Numbered from the stretch's first letter, positions 33,353 to 42,973 are shown. The stretch: 64,000 bases of DNA from Pseudomonadota bacterium (GCA_038533575.1 JBCAYL010000001.1:1640226-1704225), one strand, 5' to 3'. Numbers and translations are program-made. The notes: generated by a model not told the origin, from the sequence alone.

Positions 33353-34617
33353 ATCCCGGGCACCCGTTCGATGGTGACACCACAGGCGCCGAGCTTGTCT
33401 TCAAGGCGCTCATAGCCCCGGTCGAGGTGATAGACGCGGTTCACGATCGTCTCCCCCTCCGCCGCGAGCCCGGCGAGGATGAGCGAGACAGAGGCGCGCA
33501 GGTCCGTCGCCATGACGGGCGCGCCCTTGAGCCGCTCGACGCCCGTGACCGTCGCTGTGCCGCCATGGACCTCGATCCGCGCGCCCATGCGCCCCAGTTC
33601 CGGCGCGTGCATGAAGCGGTTCTCGAAGATGCGCTCCTCGAGATGCGCCGTGCCCTCTGCGGTGCACATGAGCGCCATCATCTGGGCCTGCAGATCGGTG
33701 GGAAAGCCCGGGAAGGGCTCGGTGACGACGTCCACGGCCCGCGCGCGACCGTTGCTGCGCACGGTGAGGCCAGCGGCGCTCTCCTCGATGCCGATCCCCG
33801 CGGCCTCGAGCTTGTCCGCGAAGGCGCCGATGAGCGCGCGCTTCCCGCCCTCGAGCGTCACCTCGCCGCCCGCGATGGCGGGAGCGAGCATGTAGGTGCC
33901 GAGCTCGATGCGGTCGGGCACCACGGCATGTGTCGCGCCGCCCAGGCGGTCCTTGCCCTCGATGGTGATCGTATCCGTCCCGTCGCCCTCGATGGCCGCG
34001 CCCATGGCACGCAGGCAATCTGCGAGGTCCACGATCTCGGGCTCGCGCGCGGCGTTCTCGATGACTGTCGTGCCCTTGGCGAGCGTGGCGGCCATCAGAA
34101 CGTTCTCAGTGGCCCCGACCGAGGGCATGGCAAAGCGCAGCCGCGCGCCCCGGAGCCCCCCCGCGGGGGCCTTGGCATGGAGGTAGCCGTCGCGCAGCTC
34201 GATCTCGGCGCCGAGCGCCTCGAGACCAGTAATGTGGATGTCCATGGGGCGCGCACCGATGGCGCAGCCCCCCGGCAGCGAGACCACGGCGCGCCCCTCG
34301 CGCGCCAGAAGCGGACCGAGCACGAGGTTCGAAGCACGCATCTTCCGCACGATGTCGTACTCGGCCACGTGATTGATCGCGCCGTGGCTCGACATGGCAA
34401 GCACGCGCCCGTCGGCCATGGGCGAGACCTCCGCGCCGAGGCTCTCGAGGAGGAGGGTCATCGTCTTGATGTCGCTGAGGCGCGGCGCGTTGGTGAGTGT
34501 CACTGGCTCCTCGCTCAGAAGCGTGGCCGGCATCAAGGCGAGACAGGCGTTTTTCGCCCCCGCGATGGGAATGGTGCCGTGGAGCGCACCGCCCCCGGTC
34601 ACGACGATGGAATCCAT
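33349..34617 (-). CDS. murA: UDP-N-acetylglucosamine 1-carboxyvinyltransferase MurA
   Basis: First committed step of peptidoglycan synthesis, transferring enolpyruvate from PEP. It is 422 aa with K22 in [12 protein letters not shown] and the fosfomycin-target Cys at residue 118 in [11 protein letters not shown]. Later landmarks are [36 protein letters not shown] and the [15 protein letters not shown] segment. Full length. Confidence 0.97.
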   Translation of the reverse strand: MDSIVVTGGGALHGTIPIAGAKNACLALMPATLLSEEPVTLTNAPRLSDIKTMTLLLESLGAEVSPMADGRVLAMSSHGAINHVAEYDIVRKMRASNLVLGPLLAREGRAVVSLPGGCAIGARPMDIHITGLEALGAEIELRDGYLHAKAPAGGLRGARLRFAMPSVGATENVLMAATLAKGTTVIENAAREPEIVDLADCLRAMGAAIEGDGTDTITIEGKDRLGGATHAVVPDRIELGTYMLAPAIAGGEVTLEGGKRALIGAFADKLEAAGIGIEESAAGLTVRSNGRARAVDVVTEPFPGFPTDLQAQMMALMCTAEGTAHLEERIFENRFMHAPELGRMGARIEVHGGTATVTGVERLKGAPVMATDLRASVSLILAGLAAEGETIVNRVYHLDRGYERLEDKLGACGVTIERVPGI

Positions 34618-34618
34618 G

Positions 34619-34855
34619 CTACTCGCCCTCTCGTTCGGCGGCGTTCGCGGCTCTGCCAGACGTGTCGCTTGCTGTCACGTCGGCGGGCCTGCCGCCCGTC
34701 CCGTCGCCAGTCTCAGTGGAAGCGCGCTCGCTGCGCGCCCGTGCCTGCGATTTTCTACGCGCCATATTGGCTTTCAGCGCCTTTTTAAGACGGTCTTCCC
34801 GCGTTTCCGCGCCGCCTTTTCCAGCGTCTTTCGGCCCTGTGCCACCCGTTGCCAT
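34619..34855 (-). CDS. Small basic protein of unknown function upstream of murA
   Basis: 78 aa with a helical basic core [20 protein letters not shown] between Gly- and Ser/Thr-rich disordered ends. No known family function. It is one base from murA in the same direction, and a protein of this type recurs before murA in this bacterial group as far as I know. Possibly nucleic-acid binding. Confidence 0.7.
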   Translation of the reverse strand: MATGGTGPKDAGKGGAETREDRLKKALKANMARRKSQARARSERASTETGDGTGGRPADVTASDTSGRAANAAEREGE

Positions 34856-34947
34856 TTCTTGGAGTTACCGCAGCCCCGGCGCGCCGTCCAGCCGCGCCAT
34901 TTGCCCTTGCGTGCCTTGCGATCTTTGGTCTACACGCCCGCCACGGC

Positions 34948-35022
34948 GCTGCTGTAGCTCAGTGGTAGAGCGCACCCTTGGTAAGGGTGAGGTCGGGAGT
35001 TCAATCCTCCCCAGCAGCACCA
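34948..35022 (+). tRNA. tRNA-Thr (anticodon GGU)
   Basis: 75 nt with encoded CCA. The acceptor is GCTGCTG/CAGCAGC, the anticodon stem CACCC/GGGTG encloses TTGGTAA, and the T-arm reads GTTCAATCC. All stems pair. Confidence 0.96.
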
Positions 35023-35111
35023 GCCCCCATCCCAGACCATGCCGCGCGCTTGACGCGCCCGGAAAATGCTTCATTCCTCGGGCTCTGCTGGAACACCGGG
35101 GAGGCACGGAT

Positions 35112-35885
35112 ATGGGGAGCATGGATTGGTTGGGGCAGGCCGCGGTGGTCACCGGCGGCGCGTCGGGCCTCGGCGCGGCCGCGGCGGCGCGGCTCGCGGC
35201 GGACGGGCTCCGCGTGAGCCTCTTCGATCTCGACGCCGCGAAGGGCGCGGCCCACGCGGCGCGCATCGGCGGGCGCTTCGAGGAGGTCGATATCTCAGAT
35301 CCCGCCGCCGTGGCCCGCGGCCTCGCCGCCGCGGCGGACGCCCACGGCCCCACGCGCATCCTCGTCAATTGCGCGGGCATCGCGCCGGCCGCCAGGACCG
35401 TCTCCCGCGGGGCGGCCCACGATCCCGCGCTCTTCGAGACGGTGATCAAGGTCAATCTCCTCGGGAGCTTCTACGCCGCAAGCCAGGCCGCCGCGCAGAT
35501 GGTGGACGCCGCGCCCATGGGCCCCGACGGGGCGCGCGGGGTCATCGTCAACACCGCCTCCGTGGCGGCCTCGGACGGGCAAGTTGGGCAAGTGGCATAC
35601 GCCGCCTCAAAGGGCGGCGTGGTGGGCATGACGCTCCCCATGGCGCGGGACCTCGCCGACAAGGGCGTGCGCGTGGTCTCCATCGCGCCGGGCCTCTTCC
35701 TGACACCGCTTCTCGAGGGGCTGCCGGAGGAGGTGCAGGCCTCGCTCGGCGCGCAGGTCCCCTACCCCTCCCGGCTGGGCGCGCCCGATGAATTCGCAGC
35801 GCTCGTGAGCCACATCACGCAGAACCCGATGCTCAACGGCGAGGTCATCCGCCTCGACGGCGCGATCCGCATGGCGCCGCGCTGA
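35112..35885 (+). CDS. Short-chain dehydrogenase (3-hydroxyacyl-CoA dehydrogenase type-2-like)
   Basis: 257-aa NAD(P)-dependent Rossmann enzyme. The cofactor motif is TGGASGLGAA, Asp in SLFDLDAAKG suggests NAD, NCAGIAPA is present, and the catalytic Ser-Tyr-Lys is in NTASVAASDG...YAASKGG. The closing NPMLNGEVIRLDGAIRMAPR is characteristic of the HSD17B10 / 2-methyl-3-hydroxybutyryl-CoA dehydrogenase group. GGAGG stands 9 nt before the ATG. It is immediately downstream of tRNA-Thr. Confidence 0.88.
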   Translation: MGSMDWLGQAAVVTGGASGLGAAAAARLAADGLRVSLFDLDAAKGAAHAARIGGRFEEVDISDPAAVARGLAAAADAHGPTRILVNCAGIAPAARTVSRGAAHDPALFETVIKVNLLGSFYAASQAAAQMVDAAPMGPDGARGVIVNTASVAASDGQVGQVAYAASKGGVVGMTLPMARDLADKGVRVVSIAPGLFLTPLLEGLPEEVQASLGAQVPYPSRLGAPDEFAALVSHITQNPMLNGEVIRLDGAIRMAPR

Positions 35886-35910
35886 ACGCGCCTCGCGGGA
35901 TCAGTCTGGC

Positions 35911-36618
35911 TCAGGCTGCCTTCGTGGCATGGCCCATGTAGAGGATGAAGGTGAAGGGCAGCCGCCCGAAGCGCGGATCGCCGCGCCGCGTGAGGCCCCT
36001 GGGGCCGAGCCCCGTGATCTTCTGCATCTCGAGCCCCGCTGCCGAGAGCGCGTCCTTGAGCTCGCCCGGCTTGATGAACATGGCCGGGTCGTGGGTGCCC
36101 TTGGGCAGGAGGCGCAGGATATCCTCGGCGGCGGTGATGACCGCGAGCCGCGCCACGATGTTGCGGTTGATCGTGTCGAAGAGAAACGTGCCCCCGGGCC
36201 GCAGCACCCGCGCCACTTCGCGGCAGACCTGCCCAAGATCCTGCACGTGCTCGAGGACATCCACGCAGACCACGTGATCGAAGCTCGCATCGTCGTAAGG
36301 CAAGGCCTCACCCACGCCCACGTCGTAGCGGATTCCCTTGCCCAGCCCATGCGCCTCCGCGGCGGCGATGGCATCAGCGGCGGGGTCGATCCCCGTCACC
36401 CGCGCCCCGCGCGCGGCGAGCGCCTCGGCCATGAAACCGCCCGCGCAGCCCAGATCGAGCACATCGCGCCCCTGCCAGTCCACGAGCATGTCGAAATAGC
36501 TCAGCCGACCGGGCACCATGTTCTTGAGCGTCCGGATCCAGCGCACCTCGTCGGACCACCATTGATCGGCGACGCGGTCATAGAGCTCGAGATCATTCCG
36601 CAGGGTGTCTTTGGCCAT
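35911..36618 (-). CDS. UbiG-like SAM-dependent methyltransferase
   Basis: 235-aa class I methyltransferase. The SAM site is VLDLGCAGGFMAEALAARGA; ITGIDP-like VTGIDPAADAI and VVCVDVLEHVQD follow, then TINRNIVARLAVITAAEDIL, a segment typical of UbiG O-methyltransferases of ubiquinone synthesis. The N-terminus (ELYDRVADQWWSDE) also fits UbiG. Because it overlaps a membrane methyltransferase gene by 26 nt rather than standing alone, a different substrate cannot be excluded. Confidence 0.75.
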   Translation of the reverse strand: MAKDTLRNDLELYDRVADQWWSDEVRWIRTLKNMVPGRLSYFDMLVDWQGRDVLDLGCAGGFMAEALAARGARVTGIDPAADAIAAAEAHGLGKGIRYDVGVGEALPYDDASFDHVVCVDVLEHVQDLGQVCREVARVLRPGGTFLFDTINRNIVARLAVITAAEDILRLLPKGTHDPAMFIKPGELKDALSAAGLEMQKITGLGPRGLTRRGDPRFGRLPFTFILYMGHATKAA

Positions 36619-37375
36619 CTTTGCACGCTTTCGGAAAGGGCAGGAAATAGGGCACGCGCCCCTGGTAGCGGGCGAAGCGATCGCCGTGCATCTTGAGGAA
36701 CCGCTTCTCCTTCAGGCGCGGGGCCAGCACGCAATAGAGCGTCCAGGCGAGCGCCACGAAAAGCTGGTCGGGCGACCAGGTGGGCACCGTCCAGAGCGTG
36801 CAGGTGAAGGCGAGGTAGATCGGATTGCGCGTGACCGCGTAGAGATAGCGCGTGGGCATGTCCGGGAAGTTGGGCGCGCGGTCCCGCAGGAGCGCCCACC
36901 AGCCGATGAAGCCCGATTGCAGGCCGATGCCGCCGTTGAGGATCGCGAGGCCAAGAAAGCCCCAGGCCGCTGCGTAAAGCGCGAGCATGGCGTAGAGCGC
37001 GCCGCCCGAGGCCTGCCACCAGACCGTGCCGGTGGGCGACCAGCCCCAGAAGAGGACGAAGAGCTGGATCGAGGCGATGAGCGCGTAGGTGGTGATGGCG
37101 AGCGTCTTGGCATCGTCGCCCGGAGCGGGCGAGAGCCGCGCCAGCCAGGCTCGGCCAGGGCCGGTGAGAAAGAAGGAATGGCCGAGCGGGAATTGCAGGA
37201 GGAGGAGCGCGTTGACGGCCCAGGCGAGCCAGCCCGCGAAGGGACCCTGTCCGAGCTGCATGCCAAAGCCCATGCAGAGCACCATGGAGCCCACGCCGAG
37301 GCCGAAGGCCACGTGGGTGAGCGCGCCGTAGCCCAGGGAGGTGAGCACGCGCGGGATAGGTCTGAGCTCTGCCAT
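36593..37375 (-). CDS. Integral membrane methyltransferase, isoprenylcysteine carboxylmethyltransferase / MddA-like
   Basis: 260 aa with about six hydrophobic helices. The C-terminal SAM motif of the ICMT/NnrU/MddA superfamily is present: RYLYAVTRNPIYLAF, then RLKEKRFLKMHGDRFARYQ and RVPYFLP. A His-Ser pair (PLGHSFFL) and ILNGGIGLQSGF correspond to positions conserved in methanethiol S-methyltransferase MddA, so methylation of a small thiol is possible. The match is not close enough to assert it. It overlaps the following UbiG-like gene by 26 nt. Confidence 0.7.
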   Translation of the reverse strand: MAELRPIPRVLTSLGYGALTHVAFGLGVGSMVLCMGFGMQLGQGPFAGWLAWAVNALLLLQFPLGHSFFLTGPGRAWLARLSPAPGDDAKTLAITTYALIASIQLFVLFWGWSPTGTVWWQASGGALYAMLALYAAAWGFLGLAILNGGIGLQSGFIGWWALLRDRAPNFPDMPTRYLYAVTRNPIYLAFTCTLWTVPTWSPDQLFVALAWTLYCVLAPRLKEKRFLKMHGDRFARYQGRVPYFLPFPKACKDGQRHPAE

Positions 37376-37668
37376 AGGCCCTGAGCTAGGGCATCCCCGC
37401 GGCTTTCAACGCCCCGCATCCCTCAGGCAACGCGCGCGTTTCGAGGACGGTCCCGCCCGCCTCCCCCTCAGCCTGGAAGGCTTCGGCCTTCGGTGGCGCC
37501 GCTGCGCGGCGGGGCGCGGGACGCGAGACCTCGGCGCTGATGGGGCCGCAAAGCGCGGGGAGAGGCCCGGCGCGGGGCCACCCGTGGCGTGCGGGGCCCA
37601 AGGGACGGTGGGTGGGGCGCCTTTGCCGTCAGGCAAACAGCGTCACCCCCGTCCATCCCAGGCGCAGG

Positions 37669-39552
37669 TTAGGCCGCCCATTCCCAAGGCCGCGTATAGA
37701 TCCCGAGCACCCCCGTGACGGTCCCGTCATCGGCCGCACCGGTCTTCTCGAGCTGCGCCACGAGCCCGCGTTTCTTGTCCTCGATGACCGCGCTCACCTT
37801 CGCGGGCACGCCTGCCTCCGCGAGCGCCGCATCGTAGATGCGCGTGATCGCCATCCGCCTCAGATCGGGCTTGAAGACCTTGCCCACGGCCGTCTTCGGC
37901 AGCTCGCCCAGGATCTCGAGGTGCTTTGGATGCGCCGCGCGTTCGTGGATGTGGCTCTCGCAATAGCGCTTGAGCTCCTCGGCCGTCACCGTGGCCCCCG
38001 CCACGAGCTCCACATAGGCGCAGGGCAGCTCGCCCGCATGGGCGTCGGGCTGCCCGATGGCGCCGGCAAAGGCCACCTGCTCGTGGCCCGAGAGCGCCTC
38101 CTCGATCTCGGCGGGGTCAATATTGTGGCCGCCCCGGATGATGAGATCCTTCGCGCGCCCCGTGATCCAGACATAGCCATCGGCGTCCACGCGGCCGAGA
38201 TCGCCCGTCCTGAGATGCGTGCCCCAGTGGAAGAGGTCCTTGTTCTTGGCCTCTTCGGTGTAGGTCTTGCCGGCATAGACGCCCGGGTTCGAGATGCAAA
38301 TCTCGCCCACCTCGTCCACGGCGGCCTCCTTCGGCCCCTCGGGCGTGTCATGGACGATCTTGACGTCGGTATAAGGGAAGGTGATCCCGATGGAGCCGAT
38401 CTTCTTGTCCCCGCCGATCGGGTTGCAGGAGACGAGGCAGGTGGCTTCCGTGAGGCCGTAGCCCTCGATGATCTCCACGCCGGAGGCCTTCTCGAAGCGC
38501 TTGAAAAGCTCCACCGGCAGGGGCGCGGAGCCGGAGAAGGCCGTGCGCAGCGAGGAGACATCGGCATCCACCGGGCGCTGCATGAGCGCCGAGATCGCCG
38601 TGGGCACGGTGATCATGAAGGTCGCGTTCCAGCGCTCGATGAGCTTCCAGAAATTGTCGAAGACACCCTCGCCCCGGTACCCCTGCGGCGTGGGAAAGAC
38701 GACATGGGCGCCCGAGGCCAGCATCGACATCAGGATCGGGTGGCAGGCGAAGACGTGAAAGAGAGGCAGCGGGCACAGGATCGTGTCGTCCGCGTCAAAG
38801 AGCAGGTTCGCCCCCAGCCAGCCATTGTAGATCATGCCCTCATAGGTGTGCTGCGCGACCTTGGGCATGCCCGTGGTGCCGCCGGTGTGGAAATACGCAC
38901 CCACGCGGCTTTCCTTGGGATCGACAAAGGCGAGCGCGGTGGATTGCGCGCCGAGCGCCTTCTTCCAGTCGTGGATCTTGGCCTTGTGCGCGGCCGGGTT
39001 CTTCGGGCGGATAAGGCCCGCGATCCAGCTCTTGGGCGGCGAGAGGTAGGGCAGGAGATCGACCTCGATCACGTGCTCGACGTTGGGCGCGAGCCGCGCG
39101 GCCTCGGCGGCCTTCTGCGGCACGTCCGTCTTCGGGAACGCTTTCAGCGTCACCAGGACCTTGGCATTGGTCTCGCGCAGGATCGCGGCGATCTGCTCGG
39201 CCTCGAGGAGCGGGTTCACCGGGTTGGCGATCCCCGCAATGGCCCCGCCCAGAAGCGTGACGGCGGCCTCGGGGCAGATGGGCAGCATGTAGGCCACGGC
39301 ATCATTCGGGCCCACGCCGAGCCCGCGGAAGAGGTTGGCGGCGCGCACCACCTCGTCGCGCACCTCGCGCCAGCTCAGCGTCACCGCCTTGTCCTTTGGG
39401 CCCGAGGTGATCTGGAAGGAGATGCCAGGGCGGCTGCCGTGCCCGGCGGCCACGCTCTCGACGAAATCGAGCATCGTGACGGGCCGGTCGCGGTCGGCCC
39501 AGGGCATCTCGGCTTCGATGCGGCGCGCGTCGTCTTTGGACGAAAACTTCAT
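37669..39552 (-). CDS. AMP-dependent acyl-CoA synthetase
   Basis: 627-aa ANL-superfamily enzyme activating a carboxylic acid via the acyl-adenylate. The phosphate loop is YFHTGGTTGMPKVAQHT, the A5 motif EGYGLTEATCLVSCNP, A7 LRTGDLGRVDADGYVWITGR, A8 DLIIRGGHNIDPAEIEE, and the catalytic Lys is in LPKTAVGKVFKPDLRR. The pattern fits medium or long-chain fatty acids, but the exact substrate is open. ATG at 39552 (MKFSSKDD) has GGGGAG upstream and was preferred to one at 39603. A gene-free GC-rich spacer of about 290 nt follows it. Confidence 0.9.
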   Translation of the reverse strand: MKFSSKDDARRIEAEMPWADRDRPVTMLDFVESVAAGHGSRPGISFQITSGPKDKAVTLSWREVRDEVVRAANLFRGLGVGPNDAVAYMLPICPEAAVTLLGGAIAGIANPVNPLLEAEQIAAILRETNAKVLVTLKAFPKTDVPQKAAEAARLAPNVEHVIEVDLLPYLSPPKSWIAGLIRPKNPAAHKAKIHDWKKALGAQSTALAFVDPKESRVGAYFHTGGTTGMPKVAQHTYEGMIYNGWLGANLLFDADDTILCPLPLFHVFACHPILMSMLASGAHVVFPTPQGYRGEGVFDNFWKLIERWNATFMITVPTAISALMQRPVDADVSSLRTAFSGSAPLPVELFKRFEKASGVEIIEGYGLTEATCLVSCNPIGGDKKIGSIGITFPYTDVKIVHDTPEGPKEAAVDEVGEICISNPGVYAGKTYTEEAKNKDLFHWGTHLRTGDLGRVDADGYVWITGRAKDLIIRGGHNIDPAEIEEALSGHEQVAFAGAIGQPDAHAGELPCAYVELVAGATVTAEELKRYCESHIHERAAHPKHLEILGELPKTAVGKVFKPDLRRMAITRIYDAALAEAGVPAKVSAVIEDKKRGLVAQLEKTGAADDGTVTGVLGIYTRPWEWAA

Positions 39553-39729
39553 GGCTGTGGTCTCCCCGTCGGGCCGTTCCGGCCTCTCGTCTTGGCTTTG
39601 CATGCAACGATGGGAAGAAAGCAGGCGCGGCGCAAGGTTTACCCCGCGTTGAGGTGCGTGCCGCGCGGCAAGCGGGGCCAGAAGGGGCAGCCGACCGCGC
39701 TGGTCGGACCGCCCGCGCCCGTCGGAAGG

Positions 39730-41538
39730 TTACTCGGCGGCGAGGTCGGCAGTGAACTGGAGCCGCGCGAGGCGGGCGTAGAGCCCGCCCTGGGCCACAA
39801 GCTCCTCATGGGTGCCTATGGCTTGGATCTCGCCCCTCTCCAGCACGATGATCCGGTCGGCCTTCTTCACGGTGGCGAGCCGGTGCGCCACCACGATCGT
39901 GGTCCGCGCCTCGGCCAGCGCGTCGAATGCCGCCTGCACCGCGGCCTCGCTCTCGGCGTCGAGCGCCGAGGTCGCCTCGTCGAGGAGCAGGATCGGCGCG
40001 TCGCGCAGGATCGCGCGGGCAATGGCGATGCGCTGCTTCTGACCGCCCGAGAGCATGACGCCGCGCTCGCCCACATAGGTCTCGTAGCCCTGCGGTAGTG
40101 CCTCGATGAAATCATGGGCCGCCGCGGCCTTTGCCGCCGCGATGACCTCGTCCGCGCTGGCCTCCGGGCGCCCGAAGAGGATGTTCTCGCGGGCGGAGCT
40201 CGCGAAGATGACCGGGTCCTGCGGCACGAGCGCCATGAGGCCGCGGAGATCCTCGCGCGCCATGGCGGTGAGCGGGGTGCCCGCCAGCGTGATCCGCCCC
40301 TCGGCGGGGTCGAAGAAGCGCAGGAGAAGCTGGATGATCGTGGACTTGCCCGCGCCGGATGGCCCCACGATGGCCACCGTCTCGCCGGGTCGGACCTCGA
40401 AACTCACGCCGTTGAGCGCCCGTTCTCCGGGCCGCGAGGGGAAGGAAAAGCTCACGTCTTCGAAGGCGAGAATGCCGGGCGCGGCCGCCACGGGCGCCGC
40501 CGGATCCTCGAGGAGATCCACCGCCTCCATGAGCTCGATCAGCCGCTCTGTGGCTCCCGCTGCGCGCTGAAGCTCCGTCCAGAGCTCGGTGAGCGCGGCC
40601 ACGGAGGAGGCCACGATGCCCGCATAGATGAGGAACTGCACCAGTTCGCCCGGGCTCATCGCTCCAGCTTGCACGTCCGTGGCCCCGATCCAGAGCACGC
40701 CCAGGATGCCGGAGAAGACGACGAAGATGATGATCGCCGTGATGAGCGCGCGCACGTTGATGCGCTGCTTGGCCGAGCGATAGGACGTCTCGGTCACGTC
40801 AGAGAAGGCGCGCGAGGCGCGGGCCTCGCCGGTGAAGGCCTGCACCGTCTGCACCGCGCCCAGCGCCTCGGAGGCGTTGCCGGAGGAGACCGCGATCCAA
40901 TCCTGGTTTTCACGGCTCAGCCGCCGGAGCCGCTGGCCCAGCGCGAGGATCGGCAGGAGCACTAGCGGCACGAGGAGCAGCACGAGCCCCGTGAGCTTCA
41001 CCGAGGTCACGATCATCATCACGAGCCCGCCCGCGAAGAGCAGGATATTCCGGAGGAACCACGAGACGGAGGAGCCGATAACGCTCAGAAGAAGCGTGGT
41101 GTCGGTGGTGATCCGGCTCAGCACCTCGCCGGTCATCAGCGTCTCGAAATAGCGCGGCGACATGGAGATCATGCGGTCGAAGACCCGCTTGCGCATGTCG
41201 GCCACGACCCGCTCGCCGAGCCGCGTCACCATCCAATAGCGAAAGGCCGAGCCCAGCGCGAAGACGGCCGCGAGCCCGAGGGCGGCCGCGAAATAGAGGT
41301 CGAGGATCTCGAAATTCGAGGAGGCGAAGCCGTCCACAACGCGCCGCGCGGCCATGGGCAAGAGGAGCGAGACCGAGGCCGTCAGGAGAAGCGCCGCGAC
41401 AGCCAGCGCCACCCAGCCGGCATAGGGGGCGAGAAAGGGCAGGATCGCGCGCAGCACGCCCACGCGCTTTGACAGCGCGCGTTCGTCACTGCCTGCGCCC
41501 GCGGCGCCGGGTGCCGCCGCCTGTCCCGTCTCGGCCAT
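39730..41538 (-). CDS. ABC exporter, fused permease and ATPase (MsbA/ABCB type)
   Basis: 602-aa half-transporter. About six membrane helices (first WVALAVAALLLTASVSLLLP) are followed by an ATPase domain with Walker A GPSGAGKSTIIQLLL, Q-loop LVPQDPVIFA, signature VMLSGGQKQRIAIARA, Walker B ILLLDEATSALD and switch His in VVAHRLATV. It acts as a dimer exporting lipid or drug-like substrates. ATG 41538 (MAETGQ) was chosen; an upstream ATG adds an atypical leader. tRNA-Gly lies upstream. Confidence 0.92.
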   Translation of the reverse strand: MAETGQAAAPGAAGAGSDERALSKRVGVLRAILPFLAPYAGWVALAVAALLLTASVSLLLPMAARRVVDGFASSNFEILDLYFAAALGLAAVFALGSAFRYWMVTRLGERVVADMRKRVFDRMISMSPRYFETLMTGEVLSRITTDTTLLLSVIGSSVSWFLRNILLFAGGLVMMIVTSVKLTGLVLLLVPLVLLPILALGQRLRRLSRENQDWIAVSSGNASEALGAVQTVQAFTGEARASRAFSDVTETSYRSAKQRINVRALITAIIIFVVFSGILGVLWIGATDVQAGAMSPGELVQFLIYAGIVASSVAALTELWTELQRAAGATERLIELMEAVDLLEDPAAPVAAAPGILAFEDVSFSFPSRPGERALNGVSFEVRPGETVAIVGPSGAGKSTIIQLLLRFFDPAEGRITLAGTPLTAMAREDLRGLMALVPQDPVIFASSARENILFGRPEASADEVIAAAKAAAAHDFIEALPQGYETYVGERGVMLSGGQKQRIAIARAILRDAPILLLDEATSALDAESEAAVQAAFDALAEARTTIVVAHRLATVKKADRIIVLERGEIQAIGTHEELVAQGGLYARLARLQFTADLAAE

Positions 41539-41618
41539 GCCATACCCCTCGTGCTCGGCTCCGCGCGGCAGGACCGTCGCGCGGGCAGCTTCTTTCAACT
41601 GACGATCATGGTCTGGGA

Positions 41619-41692
41619 TGGAGCGGGCAGCGGGAATCGAACCCGCACCAAGAGCTTGGAAGGCTCGTGTGATACCATTTCACCATGCCCGC
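41619..41692 (-). tRNA. tRNA-Gly (anticodon UCC)
   Basis: 74 nt with encoded CCA. The acceptor is GCGGGCA/TGCCCGC, the anticodon loop CTTCCAA sits within GAGC/GCTC, and the T-arm is GGTTCGATTCC. It reads glycine GGA/GGG codons. Confidence 0.95.
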
Positions 41693-41755
41693 CCAGGGCT
41701 ATTGCGCTACTTGAGCCGCCTTTCCCGGTCAACACCCTTCACGCCCGCGTTACGC

Positions 41756-42499
41756 TCAAACCGTGTAGTTCAGCCCGAGCCGCCCGCCATCGGCGTAGAT
41801 CGTCTCACCGGTGATATAGCTCGCTTTGGGCGAGGCAAGGAAGGCGACGATATCGCCGATTTCGCGCGCGGTTCCGATGCGGCCCAAGGGCGTGCGGGAC
41901 AGGATGCGCGCCTTGGCGGCGGGATCCTCGTTGACGGTGCCGAGCATGGCGGTGTCGATGGAGCCGGGGCCCACGGCGTTGACCCGGATGCCATGGGGCG
42001 CGAGCGCGAGCGCCGCTGATTTCGTGAGCTGCATCACCCCGCCCTTCGAGGCGCAATAAGCCGCGATGGAGGGGATGGCGACCTGGGCGTTGATCGAGCT
42101 CATGTTGACGATCGCGCCCTCGAGCCCCGCTGCCACCATGCCACGTGCCGCGCGCTGCGTGGCCAGAAACACACCGCTCAGATTGACGTCGATCACGCGC
42201 TGCCAGCCTTCGAGCGTGGTTTCGAGAAAGTCCTGCGGGAGCGCGAGCCCGGCATTGTTGACGAGCACCGAAACCGCGCCGTGCTCCGCCTCGATGCGGT
42301 CGAAGAGCGCCGCGATCTGATCGGGCTGGCCCATGTCCACGCCATAGCCCGCGCCGCCGAGTGCCTTGCCCGCGGCAGCGGCACCCTCTGCGTTGAGATC
42401 AGCCACGATAACGGTGTGCCCGTCCTCGGCGAGGGCCTCGGCGCAGGCAAGCCCGATCCCCTGCGCGCCCCCGGTGACGAGTGCAAATGTCTGAGCCAT
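41756..42499 (-). CDS. Short-chain dehydrogenase/reductase
   Basis: 247-aa Rossmann enzyme. It has TGGAQGIGLA, acidic Asp in VIVADLNAEG favouring NAD, NNAGLALP, catalytic Ser in NMSSINAQVAIPS, Y-x-x-x-K in YCASKGG, and the closing PKASYITGETIYADGGRLG. This is a typical 3-oxoacyl-ACP reductase or sugar/alcohol dehydrogenase-like SDR of unknown substrate. It is divergent from a rhodanese gene over 67 nt. Confidence 0.88.
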   Translation of the reverse strand: MAQTFALVTGGAQGIGLACAEALAEDGHTVIVADLNAEGAAAAGKALGGAGYGVDMGQPDQIAALFDRIEAEHGAVSVLVNNAGLALPQDFLETTLEGWQRVIDVNLSGVFLATQRAARGMVAAGLEGAIVNMSSINAQVAIPSIAAYCASKGGVMQLTKSAALALAPHGIRVNAVGPGSIDTAMLGTVNEDPAAKARILSRTPLGRIGTAREIGDIVAFLASPKASYITGETIYADGGRLGLNYTV

Positions 42500-42566
42500 G
42501 CTTGTCCTCCCTTCGCTCCTCGGGCACCTAAGCAGGGGGGAGAGGCGAACACCAGAGAGGCCCGCC

Positions 42567-42965
42567 ATGGCACAGCTGAAAATGACCGCCGCCGAGATGG
42601 TGGCCGATGCGCGGAGCCAGATCGTGGAGATCGAGACCGCCGACCTCCTGGCGCGGCTGGGCGAAGAGGGCCTCGTCATCGTGGATATCAGGGACCCACG
42701 CGAGCGCGAGCGCGACGGCTGGATCCCGGGCAGCGTCCACGCGCCTCGCGGCATGCTTGAATTCTGGGTGGATCCCGACAGCCCCTACCACAAGCCGATC
42801 TTCAGCGCGGCGGACAAGAGCTTCGTCTTTCACTGCGCCTCCGGGTGGCGTTCGGCGCTGAGCACGCTGACGTTGCAGGAGATGGGCTTCGAGGCGGCGC
42901 ATCTGCGCGAGGGCTTCAAGGGCTGGGTGGCGGCTGGCGGCCCCGTGGAGACCAAGACGGACTGA
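42567..42965 (+). CDS. Single-domain rhodanese-like sulfurtransferase
   Basis: 132 aa. The active-site loop is C90-ASGWR-S in VFHCASGWRSALS. The earlier CH2A-type motif VIVDIRDPRERERDGWIPGS is present, as is the closing LREGFKGWVAAGGPVE. It probably transfers or binds persulfide sulfur in the cytoplasm. The 3' side has two double-hairpin repeats before a convergent gene. Confidence 0.9.
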   Translation: MAQLKMTAAEMVADARSQIVEIETADLLARLGEEGLVIVDIRDPRERERDGWIPGSVHAPRGMLEFWVDPDSPYHKPIFSAADKSFVFHCASGWRSALSTLTLQEMGFEAAHLREGFKGWVAAGGPVETKTD

Positions 42966-42973
42966 CGCGACAC

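Noticed and set aside
36593-37375. Firm assignment as methanethiol S-methyltransferase MddA
   Set aside because: Only the superfamily motifs and general layout agree; the N-terminal half differs, so the call was kept general.
37376-37668. Possible small genes in the 293-nt spacer after the acyl-CoA synthetase
   Set aside because: Frames present are Arg/Pro-rich, start without SD and overlap one another. Nothing there is supported except a GC-rich run like that near 52296.
41538-41598. Longer start for the ABC exporter
   Set aside because: The 20 extra residues are not family-like and run toward the tRNA-Gly gene; ATG 41538 has AGGGG upstream.
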